In this document: positions 54,990-64,000 of the stretch, piece by piece
Layout of the letters: every line of letters begins with the position of its first letter
How positions within the stretch are numbered: position 1 is the stretch's first letter
NCBI GenBank assembly: GCA_024345305.1
Contig: BRON01000008.1
Span: forward strand, 1,116,001-1,180,000
Source: Mrakia gelida
Lineage: Eukaryota > Basidiomycota > Tremellomycetes > Cystofilobasidiales > Mrakiaceae
Length of the DNA: 64,000 nt
Reading direction: 5' to 3'
Notes under the pieces: model-generated
The model's database searches: none
What the model was told of the DNA's origin: nothing
What the model saw: only the letters and a program-made list of their open reading frames with translations
Position numbers and translations under genes: made by a program

Positions 54990-57900
54990 TCAAGCGGCCG
55001 TGCTAACGCGTCGCTGACTTCCAAGCGTCGAGTTGAAAGCACCCCGACCTCGTCCTCCACCTCGTCCACGTCCACCTGCGAGAGAAAGAAAAAGAGGAAG
55101 CAAAGCGTCGAGTCAGTTAAACGAGCTCGAACCGACGAGCCAGCCAGCACGCGTTAATAAAATGGGAGAGCGGAAAAGAAACTCACCTCGTCCTCCACCC
55201 CTCCTCTCACCCCTTCCTCGTCCACCCTCACCTCCCTCACCTCTCTCACCCCTAGCCTCACCCCTCTCTCCACCAATCACAGCCTCCAAAGCCTTCGTGT
55301 TCGAATCGTTGAGCACCTTCGCCTTCTCCGCCAGTCCCTGAGCAAGCTGCTGAACCTTGGTGAGTTCGACCCTGTAGAACACGACGACGTGGTCGATCTG
55401 GTCGAGGGAAGCGGGGAGGACCGAGTTGTGGATCATTTTGGAGACGATGGAGGTGACGGTTCGTTCGGGGAGGGAGAAGGTCGAGGAGAGGAGGGAGAGG
55501 GAGACGGTGGTGTAGAAGGGAGCGAAGGTGATGAGGTAGGTTCGGAGTCCTTCTTCTTGGATCTTCCTGTGAACGAGGGAACGAAGACGAAGGAGAAGGG
55601 GAAGAGTGGGTCAGTTGAGGTCGAGGGAAAAGGAGAGGTCGTCGAGCGACGAGACAGAAGAAAGAAGAGCGACGAACCTGGCGAGCATCTCCTTAACGGC
55701 CTTCGCGTCAGGCATCAACGCCCAGATCTTGATCTGCTGGATCAGATCCCTGCATCCCTCCCAGTCGGCGTTCTGCAGAGCCTTCGAAGCCTGCTCGATA
55801 CAGTTCCTCGTCGTCTCCGGAGCTCCCATGAACGTCTGTCGATCCGCCTGATCGAGGAGCTTCTTGAACGGCTTGCTAGGGATCCACCTCCCGCTCTCGT
55901 CCTCTCCTCCCTTGGCCAGCATAGGGATCTCGCACAGCATGCACGACACGAGGAACGCCGCCTCGGCCATCTCGAGGTTGATGTGCATGTGGAAGGGGAG
56001 GGTTCGAAGCTTGTCCGCTCGTTCCTGCTCGGGGGTGATCTGGGAGAACTTCTGAGGAGGGAAGCCTTGGGCGAGGAGTTCCTTTGGACGTTGGGTGGTG
56101 AACATGTCGAGGAGGATCGTTCGGCATTCGGCGATGAGTCCCATTCGGAAGGCGGCGAGACCGAGCTGGACGATGGTTCGGTTGTAGAGGATCTGGGTTC
56201 CCTCGTCCGTGTGCTGGATCGCTCCCTGGAGGTGCGACATGAGGAGCATGTCTCGAGCGTCGTAGTATCGTCCGTGGAGAGCGTGGTGGTAGATGTGGGA
56301 GAGCATGGCTCGGGTTCGGATGAGGGAGTCGGAGGATCGGTAGAGGTAGACGCAGAGGGAGTGGACGAGAGCGGTGGGGGAGGCTCCGGCGGGAGTGATG
56401 GAGGAGGTGATGGAGGTGGTTTGCTCGAGGTAGAGGATGACGGGGTCGGGCTGAACGTCGAACAACGAAGAGAGAGGTCAGCACTGGCAAAGGAGGAGGC
56501 GACAACGCGTTGAACAGAGACGAACCTTCGAGTAGATGTGCTCCAGACGACGAAGAACGATTCGCGCGACCTTCTCGTCCTCCTTGTTCTTCTCGAACCA
56601 CTGCTGGGTTTGTCCGAGGACGGTGTAGAGGACCGACTCGTCCTTCAGTCGCTCGACGTACTCCATTCCGTGGGCATCGATCCATTGGAGCGACTTGGTA
56701 AACTGGAGAAAGGAAGGACACGAACGAGACGAGCGGGAAGGAAGGGCAAAAGTCAGCTCAGCTCGATCCAACCTCCTTCAGCTCCTCGCCTCGAACACAA
56801 AAAAGGACTCGGGAAAGACTCACCTCCTCATCCAACCTATCAACCAACCCAATCAAACTTCCCCTGACCTTCACGATATCTCCCTCTCCGTTCTCCTTCG
56901 GCACCCTCTCGACCATATCGTCGATCTCCTCGGTTCCGACGTCCTCGACGATGAGGTAGGCTCCGTTCTCGGCATTGAGAAGATCGAGCATCTGGGTGAT
57001 CTCGACCTGAGCGTTGGCCCAGTCCTCGAGAGGCATGTGGGTGTGGGAGGAAGGGTTGAAGTCGAATCGAGTGGAGAGGAGGGTGAGGAGGACTCGAAGC
57101 TTTTGGTAGGATGTGGCAGCGGCCTTGAGGAGAGCGGTGAGGATCGAGATCTGCTCTCGTCGGTCGGTGTTCTGTAGGCGAGCACGAAGGTAGAAGAGGA
57201 ACAAGAAGGAGGGAGGAAGGACGGCGAAGGTCAGCGATGGGAGGTCGGTCGCGCGAGCAGGTCTCGAAAAACGCGAGCTCGTGCGAGCTCAAGCTCAAAG
57301 ATCAAGAGAGAAAGAAAACGCACCTTCTTTCCTCGAGCCTCCTGGATGGACTTGAGGGTCTTGAAGATTCCCTCCTTGGTGAGATCGAGAGCCTTGCCAC
57401 CCTTTCCAACGGTCATGAAGTCCTCGTCGGCGGCTTCCTCGTCGTCCTCCTCCTCTCGAGCCTTCTTGGACTTCTTGACCTTCTTGGGAGCGACGTCCTC
57501 GGCTCCTCGAGTGGAGAAGAGGTAGGCGGTGGTGTAGGCCTCGGAGTCCTAGTAGCAACGAGCAAAACAACCAAGAAGAGTTGAGTGAGTAACGAGGAAG
57601 AGAGACGCGAGAGAAGAAAGGTGTCGAAATTGAAAAGTGGGGAAGGGCAGGGGCGAGCTGACCTTCTCGTAGGACTTGATGTTCTCCTCGTTCTCCTTGA
57701 TGGTCTTCTTGACCTTCTGCTTCATCGAGTTGAGAGCCTTGGCATTGGCCTGGGAGGACTTCTTGGACGCGGTCTTCTCGAGCTTGAGAGCGTTGTCGAC
57801 ATCGGCGGGGAGGGCGGTGAGGGCAGCGAGGAACTGAGGAGGCATGAAGACGGTCGTTCCAGGAAGAGCGGTGAGGTTCGTCTTCTGGAGGAGTCGAAGG

Positions 57901-58656
57901 ATCTTGTCGAACTCTGTAACGGTGAAGATGAGAGCATGGTGAGTTTACGAGTCGAGTGGTGGCGGTGGTGGTGGTGGCGAGGATGAGGACGCGAAGAAGA
58001 AGAACAAGGAGGAAGGAAGGGAAGGAGGAGTGAACGAACCTGTAGCGATGACGACCCAGTTCTTCCTCTCGCCAGTCTTTCCAGCGTTGTCCATAGTCTT
58101 GAGGGAAGCATCAAGCTCGTCCTCCCTAGAAATTCGAACCAGAAAGAGCAACGGAAAGAGAAGGGGAAGAAGGGAAGGAAACACAAAAAGTGAGCTCGTC
58201 GAACAAAGGAATCCCCCTCCCTCCCTTGACCTCCTCCCCCCTCCTTCCCTCTATACACCAAGTGAAAAGCGTTTCTACTCACCTCTTATCCTTAGCCGAC
58301 TTGATCGCCGTCTTATCCTCCTCATCCTCATCACTACTATCACTATCGTTCCCTGCTCCTCTCAAGAACGCAGACGCCTTGGTCTTTGTAGGCTTCTTCT
58401 CTCCTCCCTCTCCATCCGACATCTCCTCCTCCTCCTCACTCGACTCATCAGACGACTCCTCCTCGGAGGAATCATCGTCGGAAGAGGTATCTCCCGTAGC
58501 GAACATCCCTCCTCCTCCTCCTCCTGAGGACTTAGCGGCGGGTTTGGACGCGGCTTTGAGCTTGGAAGCAGCTCCAGAGCCAGCAGAGGAGACGGACTCG
58601 TTGTCGGAGGCAGAGTCAGAGTCGTCTGAACGAGGGCCGGAGGCGAAGAACGACAT
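54990..58656 (-). CDS. NIP1: translation initiation factor eIF3 subunit C
   Basis: eIF3c/Nip1 is a core eIF3 subunit that bridges eIF1, eIF5 and the 40S ribosome. The N-terminus starts MSFFASGPRSDDSDSASDNE and is acidic and Ser-rich. Family blocks follow: ELDASLKTMDNAGKTGERKN, EFDKILRLLQ, EEDDEEAADEDFMTVGKGGK, NTDRREQISILTALLKAA, RVLLTLLSTRFDFNPS, YVERLKDESVLYTVLGQTQQ, then the PCI region: RTRAMLSHIYHHALHGRYYD, ARDMLLMSHLQ, YNRTIVQLGLAAFRMGLIAE, FHMHINLEMAEAAFLVSCML, IKIWALMPDAKAVKEMLARK and RTYLITFAPFYTTVSLSLLS. It finishes with an RGG-type tail (GGRGRGGGRGRGAFNSTLGS) at TGA 54990-54992. About nine exons. No break seen. Confidence 0.95.
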
Positions 58657-59032
58657 GGTGGGCTGGGTAGGTGGTAGGGGGGGACGAGGGGGAGGGTCGT
58701 CCAGGGGGGAAAGAAAGGGAAGGGGAGGGGGAGGGGGAGAAGGAAGAGGTTGGAGGAGAGGGAAAGGGAGAGGTCGAGATTGAAAAATGGTCGTCGCGAA
58801 GGGAGACCCTGCTTCCCCTTGTCTTGTGCCTTTCCTCTATCGCTTCTTCACTCTTTCAGGGCATGGACCTCGAGAGATTGATGCTAGAGATATATATTCA
58901 CGGTTCAACGAGAGAAAAAAAATCAAGTCGTCCTCGAAGAACCCCCACTCCTCACTCGTCCCTAAAACGAAACCTCCACCAGCCCGCGCGACCTAAGAAA
59001 CCAAACGAAACGAACAGCAACCCTCCTCCCAT
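58657..59032. other. intergenic region between eIF3c and OSCP genes
   Basis: Both flanking genes are on the minus strand; the region holds the eIF3c upstream sequence (purine-rich on the plus strand next to 58656) and the 3' UTR of the OSCP gene. No further gene was seen. Confidence 0.55.
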
Positions 59033-60367
59033 TTAGACGGATTCTGTGCGAAGCAAAGTGAAGGGCAGACTGTCAGTTCGAGGCCCTCGCCGAGCTGGTC
59101 GAGTTGTAAAGAGGTACTAACGAGTGAGGAGACCGTTGAGCTTGTTGACCTTGGAGACAGCCGAAAGATCGATGGTCTTGTCTCCGAAATCAACAACGAT
59201 ACCACCGAGCACTTCCGGGTTGATCTGGTAGATCCAAAACACACGCACGTAGTCGAAGAGTCAGTTCTCAGATCTAAGAGGGACGAAAGACCTCGAACGA
59301 CACCCTGATTCGTTCGACACCCGTCCGCATCTTGCGCTCCGAACGCGAACGAACCTCCTGCTCCCACCAGAAGAGGAAACGGAGCTCACCTTGTTGATGA
59401 CCTTGACGGTCTTTCCCTTCGCGGTCTCGCTCGACTTGAGAGTCCTCTCCAACCTGTCCTGAACGCTCTTCTCGAGAGGCTCGGCCGACGTAACGATGAT
59501 CTCGACCTCTCCCTTCTGAGCCTTGGTGAGGGTGATGAAGTCCTTGATCACCTCAGAGGTGGCGGTCAATCGACCGTTGGCGGAGAGGACGTCCAGAAGA
59601 CCGAGAGTGGTCTGAGAGGGAGTACGGAGTGGTTGGTGGGAGGGGAGAGGGAGGGGAGGGGAGGGGAGGAAGGAGAGGACGGAAGGAGGAAGAGCGAGAG
59701 ATGAGGTTCAAGGTCAGCCTGGAGAGCGACAGAGGTGCGAGTAGAGCGAGATGAAGCTGTACGAACCTCGTTGATCTTGGGGATTTTGGAGGAAAGGGCC
59801 TTGATAGCCTCGTGTCGCTCGGCGGTTCCGAGGGTAGGGTTCTCTGAAGGAAGGAGGGGAAGGAGGAAGGCGGACCGACGTCGACGGAAAGAGATCAGCT
59901 CCAATCTTTACTCAGACCTCCTAATGTCGACCTTCACCCAGCACAAGAGAGGAGAGAAGAAGCAGAAGAGACTCACCGAGGAAAGCAGCGGACTTGTCCT
60001 TGCTCTCGATGAGCTTTCCGAGGGAGGTGAGGTCGGACTCGACCTGAGCGAGGTTGGCAGCAGACTTGGTGAGGGCAGAGATGAAGGCAGCGGTAGCGTA
60101 CTTTCCGTGCAGAGTCTGGAGAGCGATGGGAGCCTGTGGGAGAGGAGGGAAAGCCGAGGAGCGAACAAGAGATACGGAGGGGAGGAAGGGAGGAAGGGAC
60201 GAAGGAAAGAGGAAGGGGGTGAAAGGTGAGCTCTTCTGCTTTTGACTCGTCTTTTGTATCCTCGTTTCGAGCTCTTTGAGAGAGTAGATGGTATGTACCT
60301 GAACTTTGGGTGCGGCGGCGTAGGCCCGTCGGAGAGTGGGAGCGGCGGATCGAACGGCGGAGAACAT
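59033..60367 (-). CDS. ATP5: mitochondrial ATP synthase subunit 5 (OSCP)
   Basis: OSCP is the peripheral-stalk subunit that holds the F1 head. The start at 60367 gives a presequence (MFSAVRSAAPTLRRAYAAAP) and then KVQ joined to APIALQTLHGKYATAAFISA, LTKSAANLAQVESDLTSLGK, LIESKDKSAAFLG, ENPTLGTAERHEAIKALSSK, TTLGLLDVLSANGRL, VIKDFITLTKAQKGEVEIIV and TSAEPLEKSVQDRLERTLKS. The C-terminal INPEVLGGIVVDFGDKTIDL, SAVSKVNKLNGLLT ends with a short last exon (QSV, TAA 59033-59035). About 220 residues, normal for the family. Six exons in phase. The gene lies next to RNA1 on the same strand, 380 bp away. Confidence 0.94.
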
Positions 60368-60747
60368 GGCGAGAAAGGAAAGGGAAGGGGAGGAGGATGT
60401 TTGAGAGGAGAACGAGATGTCGAGTCTCCCTTCCCTCCTGCTTCTCCCTTGGATTAAAAAATATCCGAGGCGAAAACATCTGACGGACGCGACTCGAAAA
60501 GGTTTGATCGCAGATTCGAGTGCTCTACCAGACGCTTCCGAGTCTGAAAACTTTCCCCCTTTCAACGAGCTCGGAAATCAGCGGAGATCCAGTTCTCGCG
60601 ACGACACGCTCCTCTTCCCTCCTCGATCAGCTCTTCCCTCCTTCGCCCTCATCAACAATCCATTACAGCGATAGCCAATACGTATTTTAAAGTCTAGAGG
60701 GAGCCAGTGTATGTAGTCAAACCCCTTCCCTACTGCTGCTCGACCGT
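60368..60747. other. intergenic region between OSCP and RNA1 genes
   Basis: Holds the RNA1 3' UTR and OSCP promoter. A CCAAT pentamer on the plus strand (60675-60679, ATAGCCAATACG) lies about 310 bp upstream of OSCP; its distance makes a HAP role uncertain. No gene was seen. Confidence 0.5.
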
Positions 60748-62278
60748 CTAAGCCGAGTCCTTCACCACGCTCATCTTGGAGAGCGCGTCCGCCATGTCGT
60801 CCACCGAGAACTCCAGAATCGACTTCTCCTCGGGAACCTTCGCGGCAGGAGCCTTGTCCTCCGACGACGACGTAGGTGTAGGCTCGACGGTCTCCTTCTT
60901 CTCCTCCTCCTTGGTCGTGTCCTCAGCGTCCGATCCAGCCTCGGATCCCTCCTCCTCCTCGTCTTCCTCCTCTCCCTCGTCCTCCTCCATGTCGTCCACT
61001 GAGAGCGACGAAGCAACGAAAAAAACCGCAGAAGTCAGTTCGAGTCGAGGAGAGGGAAGAGAAACGGAAGCGAACGAAAGCGACGCGAAGGGAAGAGCGA
61101 GCGAAGTTGGACTCACGGTCGTCCAAAGCGTCCTCGTGTCCATGAGCCTCCAAAGCCTCCCTAATCTTCTCCACCGACTCGTCCTCCGCATCCACCAGGT
61201 TTCCGTTCAGCTCGAGCGTCTTGAGCTTGGGAAGATGGACCTTGATGGCCTTCGCGAGGATCTCGAACGTCCTCTTGTCCATCTCTCCGTACTGAAGCCT
61301 GAGGACCTCGAGGTCAGGATTCGATCCGTTCTCGAGGGCGGTAGCGAGGGTGATTCCTCCCTTCCTGGTGAGGAAGCAGTCGGAGATGTTGAGTTCCTTG
61401 AGGGACTTCCAAACGGGGAGGGCTCTCGAGACGGCGAGGGATCCAGGGAGGGTGAAGGTGTTGTCTTGGAGGTCGAGGGTGTGGAGGTTGGGGTTGAGAG
61501 CGAGTCCAGCGGCGAGAGCGGCGATACCCTCCATGCGGATTCCGTTCTGGGGGAGTCGGACGACGGTGAGGAGTCCATGTTCAGCGAAGGCCTTCGCGAG
61601 GAGGTCGGAGGTTCCGTTCTCGAGTCTGTTTCGACCGCAGACGATGGTTCGGAGGCTGGAGGGTTGACCTTTGGCTTTGGAGGCGAGAGCGGACTGGAGG
61701 AGGGCTTCGGCGATGATATTTCCTCCTGTTGGACCGAGACCGTTGTTGTTGAGGATGAAGTGGGCGAAGGAGAGGTTGGTGGTGAGGAAGGGGACGATGG
61801 GTTCGGCGCATCGACCTCCAAAGGCGTTGTCCGAGAGGTCGATGGTCTCCAGGGAGGTCGTGTTGGCGAGAGAGTTGCAGAGAGCAGTCAGGGCGTCTGG
61901 GATCTCAGAGATGAGTCGACCGGTGAAGATGTCTGCGAAGTCGGCGACCTGAGGAGAGAAAGGGGAGGGAGGGAGGAAGGAAGGAGAGCGAAAGGTGAGC
62001 TGTCTGTTTCCAAGCTCACCACGAACAAGCTTCGAGCAAGAAAAGCTCCGGAATGCAAGAAGACGAGTAGAACTGCGTACCTTGAGGTTCTTGAGTGTAG
62101 GAAGAACGTCTGCGAGAGCCTTACAGGCCTCAACTCCCAAGGTGTTTCCTCCGAGGTGAATCTCCTCGACTCCTTCGCCGAGAGCTTTGAGAGCGTCGAG
62201 ATGAGGTTGGATGTGCTCAGCCGTATCGAGTTTGAGACCGAGTCCCTTGATGGAGAACGAGGTAGCGGAAGAGACCAT
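60748..62278 (-). CDS. RNA1: Ran GTPase-activating protein Rna1
   Basis: Rna1 is the cytosolic leucine-rich-repeat GAP for Ran that maintains the nucleo-cytoplasmic Ran gradient. It starts MVSSATSFSIKGLGLKLDTA, then GVEEIHLGGNTLGVEACKAL, VADFADIFTGRLISEIPDAL (the Arg of FTGR is the region used for catalysis in the family), ETIDLSDNAFGGRCAEPIVP, HFILNNNGLGPTGGNIIAEA, TIVCGRNRLENGTSDLLAKA, VRLPQNGIRMEGIAALAAGL, TLDLQDNTFTLPGSLAVSRA, ELNISDCFLTRKGGITLATA and LQYGEMDKRTFEILAKAIK. After LNGNLVDAEDESVEKIREAL comes an acidic tail (EEDEGEEEDEEEEGSEAGSD) ending SKMSVVKDSA at TAG 60748-60750. Three exons. No SUMO-type C-terminal extension. Confidence 0.95.
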
Positions 62279-62421
62279 AGCGAAAAGGTTGAGTGGTGGA
62301 GAAGGTCGTGGGTGGGAGGCAAGAGGAAGGAAAGGAAAGAGCTCGAAAGAAAATCAAGAGCCTCGCCCTTCCTGCAACACTCACCCAGCCCCTGTCAGAA
62401 AATTCTCATCAGACTCCGATC
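62279..62421. promoter_or_regulatory. compact bidirectional promoter, RNA1 (-) / TBCC (+)
   Basis: Only 143 bp separate the two start codons, the shortest divergent spacing in the window. The two genes must share promoter DNA. No defined element was identified. Confidence 0.6.
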
Positions 62422-63758
62422 ATGACCTCCCAGGAACGGTCAGCATCGTATTTAGCAGCTTTTCAAGTTTCAGTGGCAGGTGAGTTCTTCGGTCGAGCGT
62501 GTCGCAGATTGAAGGAGGAAAGGTCAAGCTGAACGTCCTTCCCTTTCCTCCGCCTTCCCTCTTGCAGCTCTCTCCGCTCGTCTCGACCCCAAGGCGGAAG
62601 CCTGGTCGCCTGCAGACATCTCATTAGAGCTTGCCAAACTCAAGAGAGGGCTCGTGGAAGCAGCAGACTTTCTTCCTCGGTACGATCAGCGGAAGCTCGA
62701 AAGTGTGAGCTCGACCCTCTCCTTCCCTCCTCCCTCGCGATCATCCTACGAGACATGACCTGAGCTGTTTCATTCTCTTCTCTCCAGGAAATCAAAGAGC
62801 TGGAAGTCACCTTTGAGGCTCGGAAAGCTGTGTCCGCTCCCAAGTCACGGTTCTCGTTCAAGAAGGCATCTCCTCGCGCAACACCCTCTCCTTCGACACC
62901 TCCTCCTCCTCCTCCCGTCCCCGTCGTCGCTCGACAACCGCCACCCACCTCGTCTCGCTCTCCCAACGACATCTCCATCTCTCATCTATCCAACCAGGTC
63001 GTCAACCTCCCACCGTTACCCTCCTCATCGACCTCCTCCGGCTTCGGACTCGACCTCGAGAACCTCACCAGATGCATCGTCGATCTTCGTCCCTCGTCGA
63101 CGGAGGCGGAAACGAGTTTGACGGCTTTGCACGCGAAGGATCTGAAGGAGTGTTTGGTTCTGGCTCCTCTGGTGAGAGGAAGTGTCATGTTGAGCGGGTG
63201 TGATGGGTGCTCGATCGTTGTCGGAGGATGGCAGGTGAGCTTCGCGTCTCGTTTCCTCCTCTCTCGTCGTCGGTTCGGCTTCAGGCTACTAGTCTCGCCA
63301 GCACACAGCTCGTGGCTGACTTCGTCTCTTTTCCTCCCTCCAGTTCCGGATGCACAGCTCCCATAGTACGGAGATCTTCCTCTACACGTCGTCGGACTCG
63401 TCGACGCCCATCATCGAGGGCTGCTGCGACATCAAGTTCGGTCCTTACATTCTAGATCACAATCATACTGTTGGAGGAGATCTCGTCGTCCCTGAGGTAA
63501 GTTCCTCCTTCCCACTCGTGTCCCTCGTCGCGTGCTCGCGCTTGCCGCTGACCCGTTTCGACGCGTCTCCTGTCGTTTCTTCAGCCACTCGACTTCTCGC
63601 ATCCCAACCCCTCAATCCCTTCGCCAAACTGGTCATTACTACCCAGCCTGCAGGTCGACGAGAGGAGGATAGCCTTGGCTGGCCTGGGTCGTCGGATAGA
63701 GCTCGAGGGAAGGGAGTTCGAGGACACGCTGACCAGAATCCTTTCGTCGAAGCCTTGA
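62422..63758 (+). CDS. tubulin-folding cofactor C (TBCC, Cin2-like)
   Basis: TBCC acts with cofactors D and E as a GAP on beta-tubulin, releasing the folded heterodimer. It starts MTSQERSASYLAAFQVSVAG; an N-terminal helical part follows (AKLKRGLVEAADFLPRYDQR), then a Ser/Pro linker and the C-CAP/TBCC beta-helix domain: LENLTRCIVDLRPS, LHAKDLKECLVLAPLVRGSV, MLSGCDGCSIVVGGWQ joined to FRMHSSHSTEIFLYTSSD, TPIIEGCCDIKFGPY and DFSHPNPSIPSPNWSLLPS. The QFRMH motif contains the family's catalytic arginine. It ends DTLTRILSSKP at TGA 63756-63758. Five or six exons. Normal length, no break. Confidence 0.92.
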
Positions 63759-63790
63759 GTTCGCTTCGTTTTCCTTCTCTCTATATATAT

Positions 63791-64000
63791 CTACCTAATC
63801 ATCCTACTTACGACCACGCCATTTCTATACCATTTGTTGTCCATCTTATCCTGCGACTGCGAAGCCTCGGAGAAGAGCGGATCCTCGACAAGGAAGCTGC
63901 CGCTCCCTTCGCCTCTTTTCCTTCGACGCCCATCTCGCTTCCTCCTCAACTCTTTCCTTCGTCGGTAGCAGCACATGTCGAACCCCTTCATTCCCCTCCA
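63791..64000 (-). CDS. possible C-terminal end of a gene entering from the right
   Basis: A minus-strand frame stays open from the window edge to a TAG at 63791-63793 and reads as a basic tail (CCYRRRKELRRKRDGRRRKR) followed by a less biased ending (SGSFLVEDPLFSEASQSQDK...VVVSRMIR). It would converge with TBCC. Composition alone supports it; it could equally be 3' UTR. Confidence 0.2.
   Translation of the reverse strand, partial: WRGMKGFDMCCYRRRKELRRKRDGRRRKRGEGSGSFLVEDPLFSEASQSQDKMDNKWYRNGVVVSRMIR

Noticed and set aside
55389..56513. 374-codon plus-strand ORF opposite the eIF3c PCI region
   Set aside because: Shadow of NIP1 with no domain likeness and biased composition.
60776..62425. 549-codon plus-strand ORF opposite RNA1
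   Set aside because: Complete overlap with the well-conserved RanGAP coding sequence on the minus strand and Glu/Ser/Gly/Val-biased composition; a shadow frame.

Overview
The window is nuclear DNA of a fungus, most likely a GC-rich basidiomycete yeast of the Pucciniomycotina (Rhodotorula/Sporobolomyces/Leucosporidium-like). The evidence is GC-rich coding, many short introns (mostly 50-110 nt) with GTGAGT-type (sometimes GTTCG) donors and a CTGAC branch site just before CAG/TAG, compact alternating genes, and orthologues of conserved fungal single-copy genes. Genus is not determined. No prokaryotic, viral, CRISPR or rRNA/tRNA feature was found.

Layout. 0-4.3 kb: the N-terminal tip of a gene leaving the window to the left, an unrecognised probable mitochondrial protein (-), and eIF2D/TMA64 (+). 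4.8-7.7 kb: Rap1-like BRCT/Myb protein, copy A (+). 8.0-9.7 kb: SAM methyltransferase (+). 10.3-13.0 kb: type I membrane protein (-). 13.6-17.0 kb: Rap1-like copy B (-). 17.2-18.2 kb: TRAPP subunit Trs20/sedlin (-). 18.5-22.2 kb: TAPT1/Emp65 (+). 22.6-28.7 kb: Doa10/Ssm4 ubiquitin ligase (+). 29.0-36.3 kb, all minus: SAGA subunit Spt8, a cell-surface Cu-SOD-like protein, SAGA subunit Sgf73. 36.6-40.4 kb: AP180/Yap1801 endocytic adaptor (+). 40.7-41.9 kb: Dpb3/CHRAC-type histone-fold protein (-). 42.3-43.8 kb: DUF4112 membrane protein (+). 44.2-47.2 kb: external NADH dehydrogenase NDE1 (-). 47.7-49.6 kb: class I/II aminotransferase (+). 50.0-52.4 kb: Rap1-like copy C (+). 52.4-55.0 kb: gene-poor stretch with a palindrome cluster and a possible decayed gene. 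55.0-58.7 kb: eIF3c/NIP1 (-). 59.0-60.4 kb: ATP synthase OSCP (-). 60.7-62.3 kb: RanGAP RNA1 (-). 62.4-63.8 kb: tubulin cofactor C (+).

Most genes are housekeeping. The unusual element is a dispersed family of three Rap1-like proteins (A, B, C), each with an N-terminal BRCT-like region, two to four Rap1-type Myb repeats (every repeat split by a phase-0 intron at the same place) and a C-terminal domain with two CxxC pairs that I do not recognise. Copy C reads through cleanly. Copy A has a TGA exactly between the two cysteines of its first CxxC, with the frame conserved behind it. Copy B cannot be read without frame changes around its third and fourth Myb repeats. The methyltransferase next to copy A also has an in-frame TGA. 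These could be decay, sequence errors or recoding.
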